This document shows, one piece after another, positions 41,946 through 50,815 of a stretch of 64,000 nt of DNA. The stretch lies in contig JAJDAC010000048.1 of assembly GCA_029262065.1 (NCBI GenBank), forward strand, positions 62,001 to 126,000, given 5' to 3'. The first letter of the stretch is position 1; each line of letters opens with the position of its first letter. Source of the stretch: Candidatus Krumholzibacteriota bacterium (GTDB lineage: Bacteria; Krumholzibacteriota; Krumholzibacteriia; JAJRXK01). The notes beneath the pieces were generated by a model. That model was not told the DNA's origin. It did no database searches and saw nothing but the letters and a program-made list of their open reading frames with translations. The translations under genes were made by a program, and so were the position numbers.

Positions 41946-43558
41946 GGTTGTTGATGGATGGCGAGGGGGGCAGCGGCGGGGACGTCGGCGGGTGAGGCCA
42001 CTCCCAGGAGCTTGGCGATGGTAGGCGCCACGGCGCGCATGTCCAGTCTTTCGACCGACGAGCCGGCCTCCACCTGTGACGACATGACCAAAAGAGGCAC
42101 GTGCGTATCGTAGTTGTAGGGCGTTCCGTGGTTCGTGCCCCCCGGAAACGTGTCGACCAGCCAGTACGGCGGCCAGCGTAGCAAGATGTCGGGTCCACGA
42201 TCCGCGGGCCAGGTCCGACGGTAGGCGTCCAGATAGGGATCCTCACCCGGTTGCCTGCGACTCAATAGCTCCGATCGGGTGTAGGCAGCGGCCACAAAGG
42301 GAAGCGCCTCGAGCTCTTGCTTGCAGGCCATTTCGAACGCTGTGGAATCGATTCCGGCCGAGGTGGCCGTCTCGTAGTCCAGCACGATGCCCTCGAATGT
42401 TGCGTGGCGAAAGCAGGCGCGACCTACTTCGAACTCCTGCCCCAGGTTGCGGTCGCAGCTGGAAATGAATGCCTGGTAGTCATCCGAGACGATGCGCTTG
42501 GCCGGCACCCCCTGGAATTGCGCGTACTCGGGCAGGGGAGCCACACCGTGGTCGGAAGTGAGCACCACCGAGTACTGATCCTTACCTATGCGAGCGTCCA
42601 ACCCGTCGAAGAACTCGCCCAGGTAGGCATCCAGTCGGGTGTAGTAGTCCTCGACTTCCTGGCTGTACGGTCCATACAGGTGGCCTATCAGGTCGGCGGA
42701 GGACAGACCGATCCACAACAAGTCGGCGGTGTCATCCTGACCCAGCTCCATGTTGTCGATCGCCAGCGTGGCGAACTGCAATGTCAGATGATCGCCCAGC
42801 GGCGAGAATGTGATCTGCCGAAAATAGTTTTCGTCGAAGTGATGCGTGAAGGATACGTCCACCCCACCGTTTTCGGTGTCGAAGCCGTCTTGGCGCGTTT
42901 CGGCGTTGCGGCTTTCGGCATGCATGGGTTCCCAGGACTGACCCTCGTATTGGAACAGCACCTTCTCGTTGAACGGGGCCACCCAGGCTGGCAGTTCGGG
43001 CAGGTAGTACGTCGAGGTAACCGCGCCCGGTACGTCCGGATGAAACCAGAACGCGGCATCGGCCGAGTGGCCACCCAGGGCAATGGCCGATCGCGCCTTG
43101 ATGGCAAGCGAGACCACGTGGCTTTGCGGCGAAGCTTTCTTCAACCAGTCGCCTACCGTTTCTTTCCGCAGTCGAAACGGCGAGGCACCGGAGTCGGGGT
43201 CGTTCAACACCGGATACCGCGGATCATCGGTCCAGCGTACGACTTCGTTGCTATCGCGATCGAACCATGATTGTTCGAAAACGCCGTGCTCCCTGGGGTC
43301 CTGGCCGGTGGCGATGGTAGCGTGGCCGGGGGCCGTTCCGGTCATGGCCGCGCCGAAGTAGGCTTCTTGAAACCATTGACCCTGGTCGACCAGTCGCCGC
43401 AGCCCTCCCTCGAGCAGCACGTTGAATCGATTCAGGTAGTCGCCACGCATCTGGTCGACAACCAGTACCACCACCAGGCGTGGCGCGGCTGGGGGAGTTG
43501 GAGCGCAGGCTCCCATGAGCAGGGTCCACCCCAGGCAAACCGCGGTAATCCGTTTCAT
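41942..43558 (-). CDS. PafA-like alkaline phosphatase lipoprotein
   Basis: 538 aa. Signal peptide with lipobox LLMGAC (Cys18). Alkaline-phosphatase fold resembling PafA: first metal site VVLVVDQMRGDYLNRF, Thr nucleophile region MTGTAPGHATIATGQ, VVLTSDHGVAPLPE for the second metal site, and THVPLLVMSS near the C-terminus. PafA hydrolyses phosphomonoesters and can be independent of phosphate starvation control. Start ATG 43558 overlaps the stop of the cNMP-domain gene (ATGA). Expected to face the periplasm, anchored to a membrane. Confidence 0.9.
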   Translation of the reverse strand: MKRITAVCLGWTLLMGACAPTPPAAPRLVVVLVVDQMRGDYLNRFNVLLEGGLRRLVDQGQWFQEAYFGAAMTGTAPGHATIATGQDPREHGVFEQSWFDRDSNEVVRWTDDPRYPVLNDPDSGASPFRLRKETVGDWLKKASPQSHVVSLAIKARSAIALGGHSADAAFWFHPDVPGAVTSTYYLPELPAWVAPFNEKVLFQYEGQSWEPMHAESRNAETRQDGFDTENGGVDVSFTHHFDENYFRQITFSPLGDHLTLQFATLAIDNMELGQDDTADLLWIGLSSADLIGHLYGPYSQEVEDYYTRLDAYLGEFFDGLDARIGKDQYSVVLTSDHGVAPLPEYAQFQGVPAKRIVSDDYQAFISSCDRNLGQEFEVGRACFRHATFEGIVLDYETATSAGIDSTAFEMACKQELEALPFVAAAYTRSELLSRRQPGEDPYLDAYRRTWPADRGPDILLRWPPYWLVDTFPGGTNHGTPYNYDTHVPLLVMSSQVEAGSSVERLDMRAVAPTIAKLLGVASPADVPAAAPLAIHQQP

Positions 43559-44499
43559 GAAGCCTGCTCGATGGTGTTGTTGCTCGCGTCCTGCTCGAGG
43601 TAACGCAGAATATTCTGCGCCAAGGCCATCAGGAGTTTCTGCGCCACATCGAAATGGTCTTCCATGGTGTCGAAGATTCGTATCGAATCGCTGCGCATGG
43701 CCCGGACCGGGGTTATGCATTCGGCCCGGTACCACCGGGGCATCTGGGCGATCGTTTCGACGTTCCCGAGCGGGTACCCCGCGCCGGCGGTGAACTGTCG
43801 TCGACCTTCGTCGAACGTACAATGCACATCACCCGACAGGATCAACTGCATGTGGTCGGCGGTCGCTCCGGGCTCCCACAGCACGGTTCCCGCGTCGAAC
43901 GTCTGGTAGATCTGACCCGCCGCGATATTGGCCAGCGCTTCCAGGCTGGCGGTGGCGAAGATGGGCGACTTGCGAATGAGCACCAGGCCCTGGATGAGGT
44001 CGGGTTCACCTTCGGGCGCCTGCACGCCGCGTTCCTGCCAAGGCGATTTGTACCCTCCGTCGGTGGTGGACTTCAAGATCTCCAGCGTTCGCTGCGACAT
44101 GTTCTGGATGGCGCTGCGCAGCATGGGAAAGTGATCTTCCCAGATCTCCATGACCGACGGCCCCCAGAATTCCAGCGCAACCACGTCGGTGTCGGCCACG
44201 GCCAACATGCCTTCGCTGTCACCCGCCAGCCATTGGAGAAACCCCACCGCTTCTCCCGCGTGCGACGGCAACTGGGTAACGCCGTGCTTTTCCGCCCTCA
44301 CCGTTCCTTCGACGATCATATAGAATCGACGAAGCAAGCTCTCGTCCTGTACGAGGATGTCTCCCGCGCGAAACTGGCGTTCGATGGCCAAGCGGGCCAA
44401 GGGCACCAGCTGTGAGGTCGATAGGCCACGTAGCGGCTCGAGGCTCTTCAGGTAGAGAACCCGATCAAAGGGCCCTACGAATCTCGTGGTGTCGTTCAT
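43555..44499 (-). CDS. Protein with two cyclic-nucleotide-binding domains
   Basis: 314 aa, soluble, no HTH and no enzymatic domain. Two CNB-like beta-roll domains: ~20-150 (LAIERQFRAGDILVQDESLL, FYMIVEGTVRAEKHG) and ~170-300 (GQIYQTFDAGTVLWEPGATA, MQLILSGDVHCTFDEG). Neither carries the canonical FGE...R(S/T)A phosphate-binding cassette, so ligand binding may be altered or lost. Sits between the nucleotide-translocase-like gene and the phosphatase, with ATGA overlaps on both sides. Probably a regulatory partner of the membrane protein; CNB domains are known next to or fused with such translocases. Confidence 0.82.
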   Translation of the reverse strand: MNDTTRFVGPFDRVLYLKSLEPLRGLSTSQLVPLARLAIERQFRAGDILVQDESLLRRFYMIVEGTVRAEKHGVTQLPSHAGEAVGFLQWLAGDSEGMLAVADTDVVALEFWGPSVMEIWEDHFPMLRSAIQNMSQRTLEILKSTTDGGYKSPWQERGVQAPEGEPDLIQGLVLIRKSPIFATASLEALANIAAGQIYQTFDAGTVLWEPGATADHMQLILSGDVHCTFDEGRRQFTAGAGYPLGNVETIAQMPRWYRAECITPVRAMRSDSIRIFDTMEDHFDVAQKLLMALAQNILRYLEQDASNNTIEQAS

Positions 44500-47261
44500 C
44501 CCCCGGCTCCTTCGGGCATGGGTCCTCGCAACAGATCCAGAGCCCGTCGCGCCGTACGTACCACCGGGGCCGAGCTGCCGCGCGACATCTCTTCCACGTA
44601 CGGTTCCAACGTCTTGATCTTCAATTCACCTACGTGGTAGGCGGCCAGACTGCTCAGAGCCACGCTGCCTTCCTGCATGAGTACTCCCATCAGTTCTTCG
44701 TAGCTGTCCACCCGGGGGCGGTAGTATCGGCCTGCGTGGCGTAGCTTCTCGCGGTCGGATGTGTCGTCCAGGATTCCAAGGATAGCATTGCGCAATGGGG
44801 GTTCGATGAGAGCCTCCACCAATTCTCGGCTACTCGCCTGCTGATCGGGGCGATCGCTGCGAATTCCCTGATAGATGCGCTGAAAATCCTGGCCAGGGTC
44901 GTCATGGGTCAGACCCACCAGGCGGAACAGGCGTTCGATGGCGTATTCGAACTTGTTGTCGAACGCGTGCAGCATGAGTTCGTGCACATCTGTCCTCCGC
45001 GTGGGGTCCGCGGCTCCCCATTCTTTCATTTTCTGGCGCCAGTCGATCAGTCGGAACGCTGATTCCATGGTGCGGTCGATGGCGGCCTCGACTTGGGCGG
45101 GATCAAACCGAAGGTCAGGACGACGATCGCGCATCTGACCCAACGCTCGCAGGATCTTGAAGCGCGTCATGCCGTCGCTATCCGATGCCAGCCGGGGCAG
45201 AAGAATCCGCACCGCGGACTCGTGGTCGAATCGGTGGATCGTGCGCGGAATATGACGTCGTATTTCGGTAGGGGTTTCGGTGTCTTCCAGCGCGGCCTCG
45301 AGCGCATCGAGAGCCGGCTTGCCCAGGGCCAGGAGCGCCGCTCGCGCGTTGGGCCGCAGGTCGGCCTGCGAGAGCATGTCGATGAGCGGCGGAATGAACT
45401 TGGGGTTGGCCACTGCCTGCATGGCGCGGCCCACCGCAACACGGGTGTTCAGATCCACCGAAGACGATAGCTGCAACAAGATGTCTTCGAAGATGGCATC
45501 GGGCTGATGGTAGATGGCTTCGGCCAACGCCGTTCGCTCGCGCGCCGTGGCGGCGCGGGCGAAGGCCGCGAGTGCATCCTTGGCCTGGGGCTCATCGACC
45601 CAACGCGCCGCGGCCAGTCCCACCAGAGCGGTCGAGCGTACTTCGGGCGAGGGGTCTTCGAGAAAGTCGTGTAGGTGAGCCGAGATATCGGGAGCGATGG
45701 CGGCGCGCGCGCGCATGGAAGCCGCGCGGACCGCCGGGTTCTGGTGCTCCATCAGGCGTTCGGTCACGGGCAGGATGTCTTCCCGGCGTTCGTGCGCGAA
45801 CACGTCCAGCGCCTTCAGTACCACATCTGAAGACGGGTGATACAGAATCAAGGCCGGAATGAGTCGGGACCGTCCCTGTTGTGCCAGCAGATCGAGGGCG
45901 GCGATCACCTCGGCATCATTGGGTCGGTTCAGTGTGGCAATGAGGGTTTCGAGCGAAGCCATGTCCAGTTCGGGAAAGTCCAGGCTGGTCTCGAAGTGTC
46001 CTTCCTCCAGGGTCGTTCGATTCAGGTCCAGGTACAGTCCGAATATCCGGTTGGCGACAACAATCCAGGCCGCCAGCAAGGCCGCCAGTACGCCCGTGAG
46101 CACCGTGAGGTTGTTGCCCAGGGCAACCCCCGCCAGGATTCCCATGGAGGCCAGCGCCTGACCACCACGTTGCCCCAGTACATCGATCACGGTCTTGGCT
46201 CGCGCGCGTGCTTCGCGCGTCAGCGGCACGAACAACATTTCCGTGGATGTGCGGTGGATCGAGTGGCGCAGGCTACCGTCGATGACCTTCATCATGAGAG
46301 CGCATGGCAGCACCAGAAATGGTTCAAACAACAGCGCGGCCAAAAGGGCCAGCGCGGCGAGGCCCAGTCCCGACGGCAATATGGCGAGTACGCGCTGAAG
46401 CCCAAATGAATGAGTGAGGAAGCGGACCAACGTGATCTGCACCAGCAGCGACATGAGGTTCAGACCCAGATAGGCCGAAGAGAAGAAGCTCCCCAGCCGT
46501 TCGGGTTCGATGACCGCCGCGACGAAGCTCTTGAACAGGTAGTCGACCAGCGTCAGCGCCAATGTCGACACGAGCGTCAGAGCCAGGAGCTTCTTCAGGT
46601 AGGGGCGCCGGAGCACGATACGCAGGCCGCTGCCCCAGTCGGTGTCCGGCTGGTCTTCGCTCACGGCCGAACCGGTGGCGCGCGATTGCAGGAGCAGCAT
46701 GGGACCCAGCGCGGTCACGCCGAACAGGGCCATGGCGGCCAGGACCATCGTTTCGGGCGCGGCCACCTCGGCCAGTACCCGGGCCGTGGCCGAGCCGGCG
46801 ATGGCGCCCAGTACACTGCCGGTTCCGATAACGGCGAACAATCGCTTGGCCTGGGTGATGGTGAAGACATCACCCACCAAGATCCAGAATCGAACGATCA
46901 CCAGGCTGGAGTAGACCGAGGGCCAGATGTACAGCGCGTAGATGGCCACGGTGCCACCCGTCTTCAGCCAAGCCCACAACAGGGCGGTAACCGCCGCCGA
47001 CCCCAGTAGCGACCAGCCCAACAGCTGGCGGTCGCCTCGGTTGCCCAGTGTGCGATCCTGGATTCGAGCCAGCGCCAGGGCCAGGATGGCCACGATCAGG
47101 TACACCCACGGCAGCCGCGATGGGGGCAACTTGGCCAGGAACAACGCGTCTCGAGCCGTTTCCAGGATCGCGTGTCCGGCCATGATGCCAAACAGCGTCA
47201 GGAAGGCGCCCAGGGTGGCACGCCGTTCGTTGGCCCTAACTTGTGCCAGGATTCTTATCAT
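44496..47261 (-). CDS. Npt1/Tlc-type (MFS-like) translocase fused to HEAT repeats
   Basis: 921 aa. Residues ~1-420 form about 12 membrane helices similar to ADP/ATP (Tlc/Npt) translocase-like MFS proteins, with ILETARDALFLAKLPPSRLP and a VIGTGSVLGAIAGSATAR loop. The C-terminal ~500 residues are HEAT-like helical repeats (HQNPAVRAASMRARAAIAPD; DPSPEVRSTALVGLAAARWV) facing the cytosol. Start ATG 47261; TTG 47270 is possible. First gene of the four-gene unit. Family members outside intracellular parasites are poorly characterised, so nucleotide transport is only a hypothesis. Confidence 0.83.
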   Translation of the reverse strand: MIRILAQVRANERRATLGAFLTLFGIMAGHAILETARDALFLAKLPPSRLPWVYLIVAILALALARIQDRTLGNRGDRQLLGWSLLGSAAVTALLWAWLKTGGTVAIYALYIWPSVYSSLVIVRFWILVGDVFTITQAKRLFAVIGTGSVLGAIAGSATARVLAEVAAPETMVLAAMALFGVTALGPMLLLQSRATGSAVSEDQPDTDWGSGLRIVLRRPYLKKLLALTLVSTLALTLVDYLFKSFVAAVIEPERLGSFFSSAYLGLNLMSLLVQITLVRFLTHSFGLQRVLAILPSGLGLAALALLAALLFEPFLVLPCALMMKVIDGSLRHSIHRTSTEMLFVPLTREARARAKTVIDVLGQRGGQALASMGILAGVALGNNLTVLTGVLAALLAAWIVVANRIFGLYLDLNRTTLEEGHFETSLDFPELDMASLETLIATLNRPNDAEVIAALDLLAQQGRSRLIPALILYHPSSDVVLKALDVFAHERREDILPVTERLMEHQNPAVRAASMRARAAIAPDISAHLHDFLEDPSPEVRSTALVGLAAARWVDEPQAKDALAAFARAATARERTALAEAIYHQPDAIFEDILLQLSSSVDLNTRVAVGRAMQAVANPKFIPPLIDMLSQADLRPNARAALLALGKPALDALEAALEDTETPTEIRRHIPRTIHRFDHESAVRILLPRLASDSDGMTRFKILRALGQMRDRRPDLRFDPAQVEAAIDRTMESAFRLIDWRQKMKEWGAADPTRRTDVHELMLHAFDNKFEYAIERLFRLVGLTHDDPGQDFQRIYQGIRSDRPDQQASSRELVEALIEPPLRNAILGILDDTSDREKLRHAGRYYRPRVDSYEELMGVLMQEGSVALSSLAAYHVGELKIKTLEPYVEEMSRGSSAPVVRTARRALDLLRGPMPEGAGG

Positions 47262-47687
47262 GCTCGCCAAGAACTGCCCAACGGCAGACCATAGTGGGAA
47301 ATGTCATCCACCACAAAATGCGCTATGACGGACGCAGCCGCCGGTTCCCGCGCTCTTTCTGGTTCGGAATAAAACCTGTCGCGGGTCGGGCCCGCGAGGG
47401 TTGTTCGTTCGGAAACTCCAGATAGGCATCCCTAAAGTTGGGTTTTCAACCAGGGCGGATGAAATCCGCCAGGGCGTACGGACATGGCGTGGCCCCTTCT
47501 CCTGGTTCTCCAGATGATCCCAGAGTTGGCGTCGTGCTTGCCATAGACAATACCGCAAGCGGGGCTCCCAGCTAGCTCATCCGAGTATGCTCCCACTAGC
47601 TGATACGACGTGCTTGAACGCTCCCGTTGGAGTTCCGCTGCTTCAAGCCTTGCCCCTCGGGCTCCCTCACATTTGAGGGGCGAGGTG
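47262..47687. other. Intergenic region, no gene seen
   Basis: About 425 bp upstream of the translocase operon. Contains a small hairpin GGCGGAT-gaa-ATCCGCC (47454-47470) and short reading frames of unconvincing composition. No tRNA-like cloverleaf or T-loop sequence recognised. Presumably holds the promoter of the 47261-41193 operon. Confidence 0.45.
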
Positions 47688-47723
47688 AAAAAAGTGGCCC
47701 CTCGATCGCCAGATCGGGGGGCC
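47688..47723 (-). terminator. Second of two tandem minus-strand terminators
   Basis: On the minus strand GGCCCCCCGATC pairs with GATCGAGGGGCC (4-nt loop, one C-A or wobble position), then AC and six T. It lies ~150 bp after the end of the di-heme protein gene and has nearly the same stem as the terminator at 47797-47830, so it is probably a backup or duplicated copy. Confidence 0.8.
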
Positions 47724-47796
47724 TCTTCATTTTCCGCCCGGGAACGGACTTTCCAACGCGGGCCCCACCGGAGAGTCTCAAGCCACACTCCCCGAC

Positions 47797-47830
47797 AAAA
47801 AAAGCCCCCCGATCGGTGATCGAGGGGCTT
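47797..47830 (-). terminator. Terminator of the di-heme YncE-like gene
   Basis: Minus-strand RNA AAGCCCCUCGAUC pairs with GAUCGGGGGGCUU (3-nt loop, one U-G wobble), followed by seven U. It begins 22 bp after the stop at 47853. Orientation fits the minus-strand gene. Confidence 0.9.
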
Positions 47831-47852
47831 GCTTGCTTCAGCGGTCGGCGGG

Positions 47853-50657
47853 CTACTTCACGTAGGCAACTTTCCGTACGTGTTCGGAGTCGGTAGTAGC
47901 CAACTTCACCAGGTACGTTCCGGCCGCAGCCACCGCGCCCGACTGGTCGCGGCCGTCCCAAGTGAAACTATGCACGCCCGGTGACAACGTTTCGTCGGCC
48001 AACACCCGGACGCGACGTCCACGAACGTCGAACACGTCCACGCGGGCACGATCACTTCCCGACAGATAGACCTGCACGGTGGTCGTGCTATTGAACGGCG
48101 CGGGGAAGATGCTCGTGACGCGGCTGACGTTCGCGGGGTTCGCGAATGGATCGGTCGCGGTGGGCAGCGTGGGCGTGTTGTTGGGGTCAGCGGGGTCGCC
48201 GCCCAGGTCGATCTCGTCGCGGTCGAAGACACCGTCGAGATCGCGGTCATTGCCCATGCGTACGCCCTCGCCCAGCGGCACGGCCAGGAAGGTGATGGTG
48301 GCGTTACCCACCAGCAGACTCAACAGTTGCGTCGAGGTCTTGATGTCGCCCAGGCGGTCGCCGTGGAACCCTACTTCGATGAAGTTGTAGCCACGCAGTT
48401 CAGCGCCGATGGTCCCGTGGGCAATGAGATCCATATGACTCTGATTCGCCGCGACGATCAGGTCGCTGAGTATATCGAGCTTGGTCTGGTCGCCCGTGCT
48501 GGTCACGTCAAATGTCACCTGCGCGCCCACGGCGGGGTAGGTTTCTGAATTGAAATTCAGCAGGAATGCGACTAGGTTGGCCTGCTGATCGACCGGGACG
48601 AAGAACCCGGGTTCGGCCACGAACTCTTCCAGCGTCGTAAACTCACCGTCATGGGTGAATCCGAAACCACGTTTGTTGCTGCCGAAGTGGTCGTCGAAAC
48701 CTTCCTTGTCGAGCAACCCACGCGCCTGCGTGTTCTTGATGGACTGATTGCCCAGCGCCGTCGGTGCCGTATCCACCACTACCTTGTCCGTACCCCATGG
48801 CAGCTTGTGGCAGCTGATGCACGCGAAGAACGTGTACGTGGTCTCGCCCAGGTTGGGATTGCCGCTGTGCGTGTCGTTCATGCTGTCATCCAGCGAGCGC
48901 ACCGGGTTGGGCGGATACTTTATGGTGCCTACGAAATCCGAGAACATCTGCAGTTCGGGCGGGGTCAGTGGGATGCCACCCATGAGTGAGCCGAATGCCC
49001 CGTTGAAGGCGCTGACATCGGCCCGGTCGCCGCGCCAGTGCAGGCGCCCCACCTCGAGCAGGCCACGTAGGCTCTGCGACATCAACGGGCCCTTGTCGGG
49101 GTGGAACGGCATGGTGGGCCGGAAGAAATTCTCTTCGGGCGGCAGCGTATCGAGCACTGCGATGTTGGTGTTGCCCAGGTTCCAGGCCACGCCATCGAAG
49201 TGACCGTAGGGATGGCACGTCGCGCAGGCCATGTTGCCATTGCCGCTGCGGTTGCCGGTGTAGAGAAACGGTCGTCCGTCTTTGACCTCGGGCGGCGTGG
49301 GATCCCAGCCGCTGAGTCCCACCGGGACCGTTGTGCCCGTGGTTCCGGTGTTGGGATCGATCAGCTCCAGTGAGTTGTCGAACCAATTCAACATTATCAG
49401 GTTGCCCGATCCCGGGTGAGCCACCAGGCCAACCGCGCCCTCGGCACACGCCAGTCGACGAACAACCAAGCCAGTGGCCGGATTGACCACCGCTATGCGC
49501 TCGCCACCAAGTGAGGACACGTAGAGTTCGGTGGCGCCCGAAATGTCGGACAGGATCACTTCGTTGGGAATACACAGCGAGTCATCGGCCAACGGTCCCA
49601 CCGGACCGGGCACGGTCGCTTGCGTGCTGGTGACGACGTGGTCGTTCAGCAGGTGGTCTACGGGGGTTCCCGAGCCACCGGGAATCTGTGTCAGATGGTT
49701 GCGCGCGAAATCACCCTGCAATACGTCTTCGAAGTACACGTCGTTGAACGAGTCGATGTTCACGACCCAGATGTCACCGTTGGCGGGGTTCACGACCAGA
49801 TCTTCGATAAGCGTTCCCACCCCCGTCACGGCAGTGGCCACGTTGGGCGACGCACTGATGTTCAGACGAATGATGTCCTGGTCGTAGAGATCCCAGGTAA
49901 CGAAGCTGCTCCAGTCGCCGCCCATGTCGTCGAGCCACTGGCCGGTTCCGTTCTTCTTCACGATGAGCCCGTTGTCGGGCTGATTGGCCGGCGGCAGGCT
50001 GCCGCTGAACGACGGACTGTACGGCGGTAGCGCTCCGAGGTAGGGGCCAGAGATGTCGGCCACCATGTCACGGCGCACCAGCGTGGTGTTGCTTCCGCTT
50101 TCGAATACTGCGATCCAGACCGTGCCCGCGTTGGGATCAACGGCCATGGCGCGCGGGTCGGCCCCGTTCAGATCGATGCTGAACAGTTCGTTGCGCGCGC
50201 CCTCGGCCTCGAGGATGACGACGCGATCTTCGCGACTGATGGTGACCACGGCCCAGTGCAAGCCGCCCACGACGGGGTCGTCGACGAAGGCGATGTCGGC
50301 GGGCTCATCACCCACCGGAATCGTGGCGAGCACGGTTCCCAGGTCGAGGTCGATGACCGAGACATCATCGGAAAGATGGTTGGCCACCCAGGCCACCGAC
50401 GAATTCAGCATGCGAACCGACACCGGTTCCAGGCCCACCCGGATTTCGCGTTCGAGCACCGGTGTTCCGGTGGACATGTCAAACACGGACACCCGGTTGT
50501 CGGCCGAGTTCAAGGCGACCAGTCGATCCCCCAGGATGTCCAGGGGGTGTGTCTGATGCGACTCGAACTGGACGGGGTCGGCCAGTGAAGATCTGGGAGC
50601 CAGCGAGAGAAGGGCGGAGAGCAAGATGGCGAGCCGCACCGGCCGATGTTTCTTCAA
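47853..50657 (-). CDS. Secreted di-heme c-type/YncE-like beta-propeller protein with FlgD-like domain
   Basis: 934 aa. Signal peptide (LAILLSALLSLAPRSSLA). N-terminal YncE/YVTN-like propeller (DRLVALNSADNRVSVFDMST; VWIAVFESGSN). Then a cytochrome-c-peroxidase-like region with two heme motifs, CATCH and CISCH, the first followed by HFDGVAWNL and the second by KLPWGTDK. A short EF-hand-like DRDLDGVFDRDEIDLGGDP precedes the final FlgD-like Ig domain (FPAPFNSTTTVQVYL; WDGRDQSGAVAAAGTYLVKL). TTG start 50657 has GAGGA 9-10 nt upstream. Exported; likely redox-active or electron-transferring. The C-terminal domain may help secretion or surface attachment. Two strong terminators follow. Confidence 0.87.
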   Translation of the reverse strand: MKKHRPVRLAILLSALLSLAPRSSLADPVQFESHQTHPLDILGDRLVALNSADNRVSVFDMSTGTPVLEREIRVGLEPVSVRMLNSSVAWVANHLSDDVSVIDLDLGTVLATIPVGDEPADIAFVDDPVVGGLHWAVVTISREDRVVILEAEGARNELFSIDLNGADPRAMAVDPNAGTVWIAVFESGSNTTLVRRDMVADISGPYLGALPPYSPSFSGSLPPANQPDNGLIVKKNGTGQWLDDMGGDWSSFVTWDLYDQDIIRLNISASPNVATAVTGVGTLIEDLVVNPANGDIWVVNIDSFNDVYFEDVLQGDFARNHLTQIPGGSGTPVDHLLNDHVVTSTQATVPGPVGPLADDSLCIPNEVILSDISGATELYVSSLGGERIAVVNPATGLVVRRLACAEGAVGLVAHPGSGNLIMLNWFDNSLELIDPNTGTTGTTVPVGLSGWDPTPPEVKDGRPFLYTGNRSGNGNMACATCHPYGHFDGVAWNLGNTNIAVLDTLPPEENFFRPTMPFHPDKGPLMSQSLRGLLEVGRLHWRGDRADVSAFNGAFGSLMGGIPLTPPELQMFSDFVGTIKYPPNPVRSLDDSMNDTHSGNPNLGETTYTFFACISCHKLPWGTDKVVVDTAPTALGNQSIKNTQARGLLDKEGFDDHFGSNKRGFGFTHDGEFTTLEEFVAEPGFFVPVDQQANLVAFLLNFNSETYPAVGAQVTFDVTSTGDQTKLDILSDLIVAANQSHMDLIAHGTIGAELRGYNFIEVGFHGDRLGDIKTSTQLLSLLVGNATITFLAVPLGEGVRMGNDRDLDGVFDRDEIDLGGDPADPNNTPTLPTATDPFANPANVSRVTSIFPAPFNSTTTVQVYLSGSDRARVDVFDVRGRRVRVLADETLSPGVHSFTWDGRDQSGAVAAAGTYLVKLATTDSEHVRKVAYVK

Positions 50658-50815
50658 AAGGGCGTCCTCAGGGCTGGGTTGGGCAGACTCTGGTACGGGC
50701 TCCAGAGTGCGGAGGTTCAGGACCTACTATTTTGCACTGTTTCCGGGGTCATGTTCAACCCGGAGCACGCGAAACATTGCCCGAATCAAGGGGATGCCCC
50801 GAGATGGGCCCGATT
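50658..50815. other. Intergenic region upstream of the di-heme gene
   Basis: About 160 bp between the lipoprotein stop at 50816 and the TTG start at 50657. No gene or strong hairpin seen; should include the di-heme gene promoter. Confidence 0.35.

Noticed and set aside
47262-47687. Possible RNA gene in the 47-kb gap
   Set aside because: Looked for tRNA, tRNA-Sec and tmRNA features; found no cloverleaf, T-loop or tag-peptide signal.
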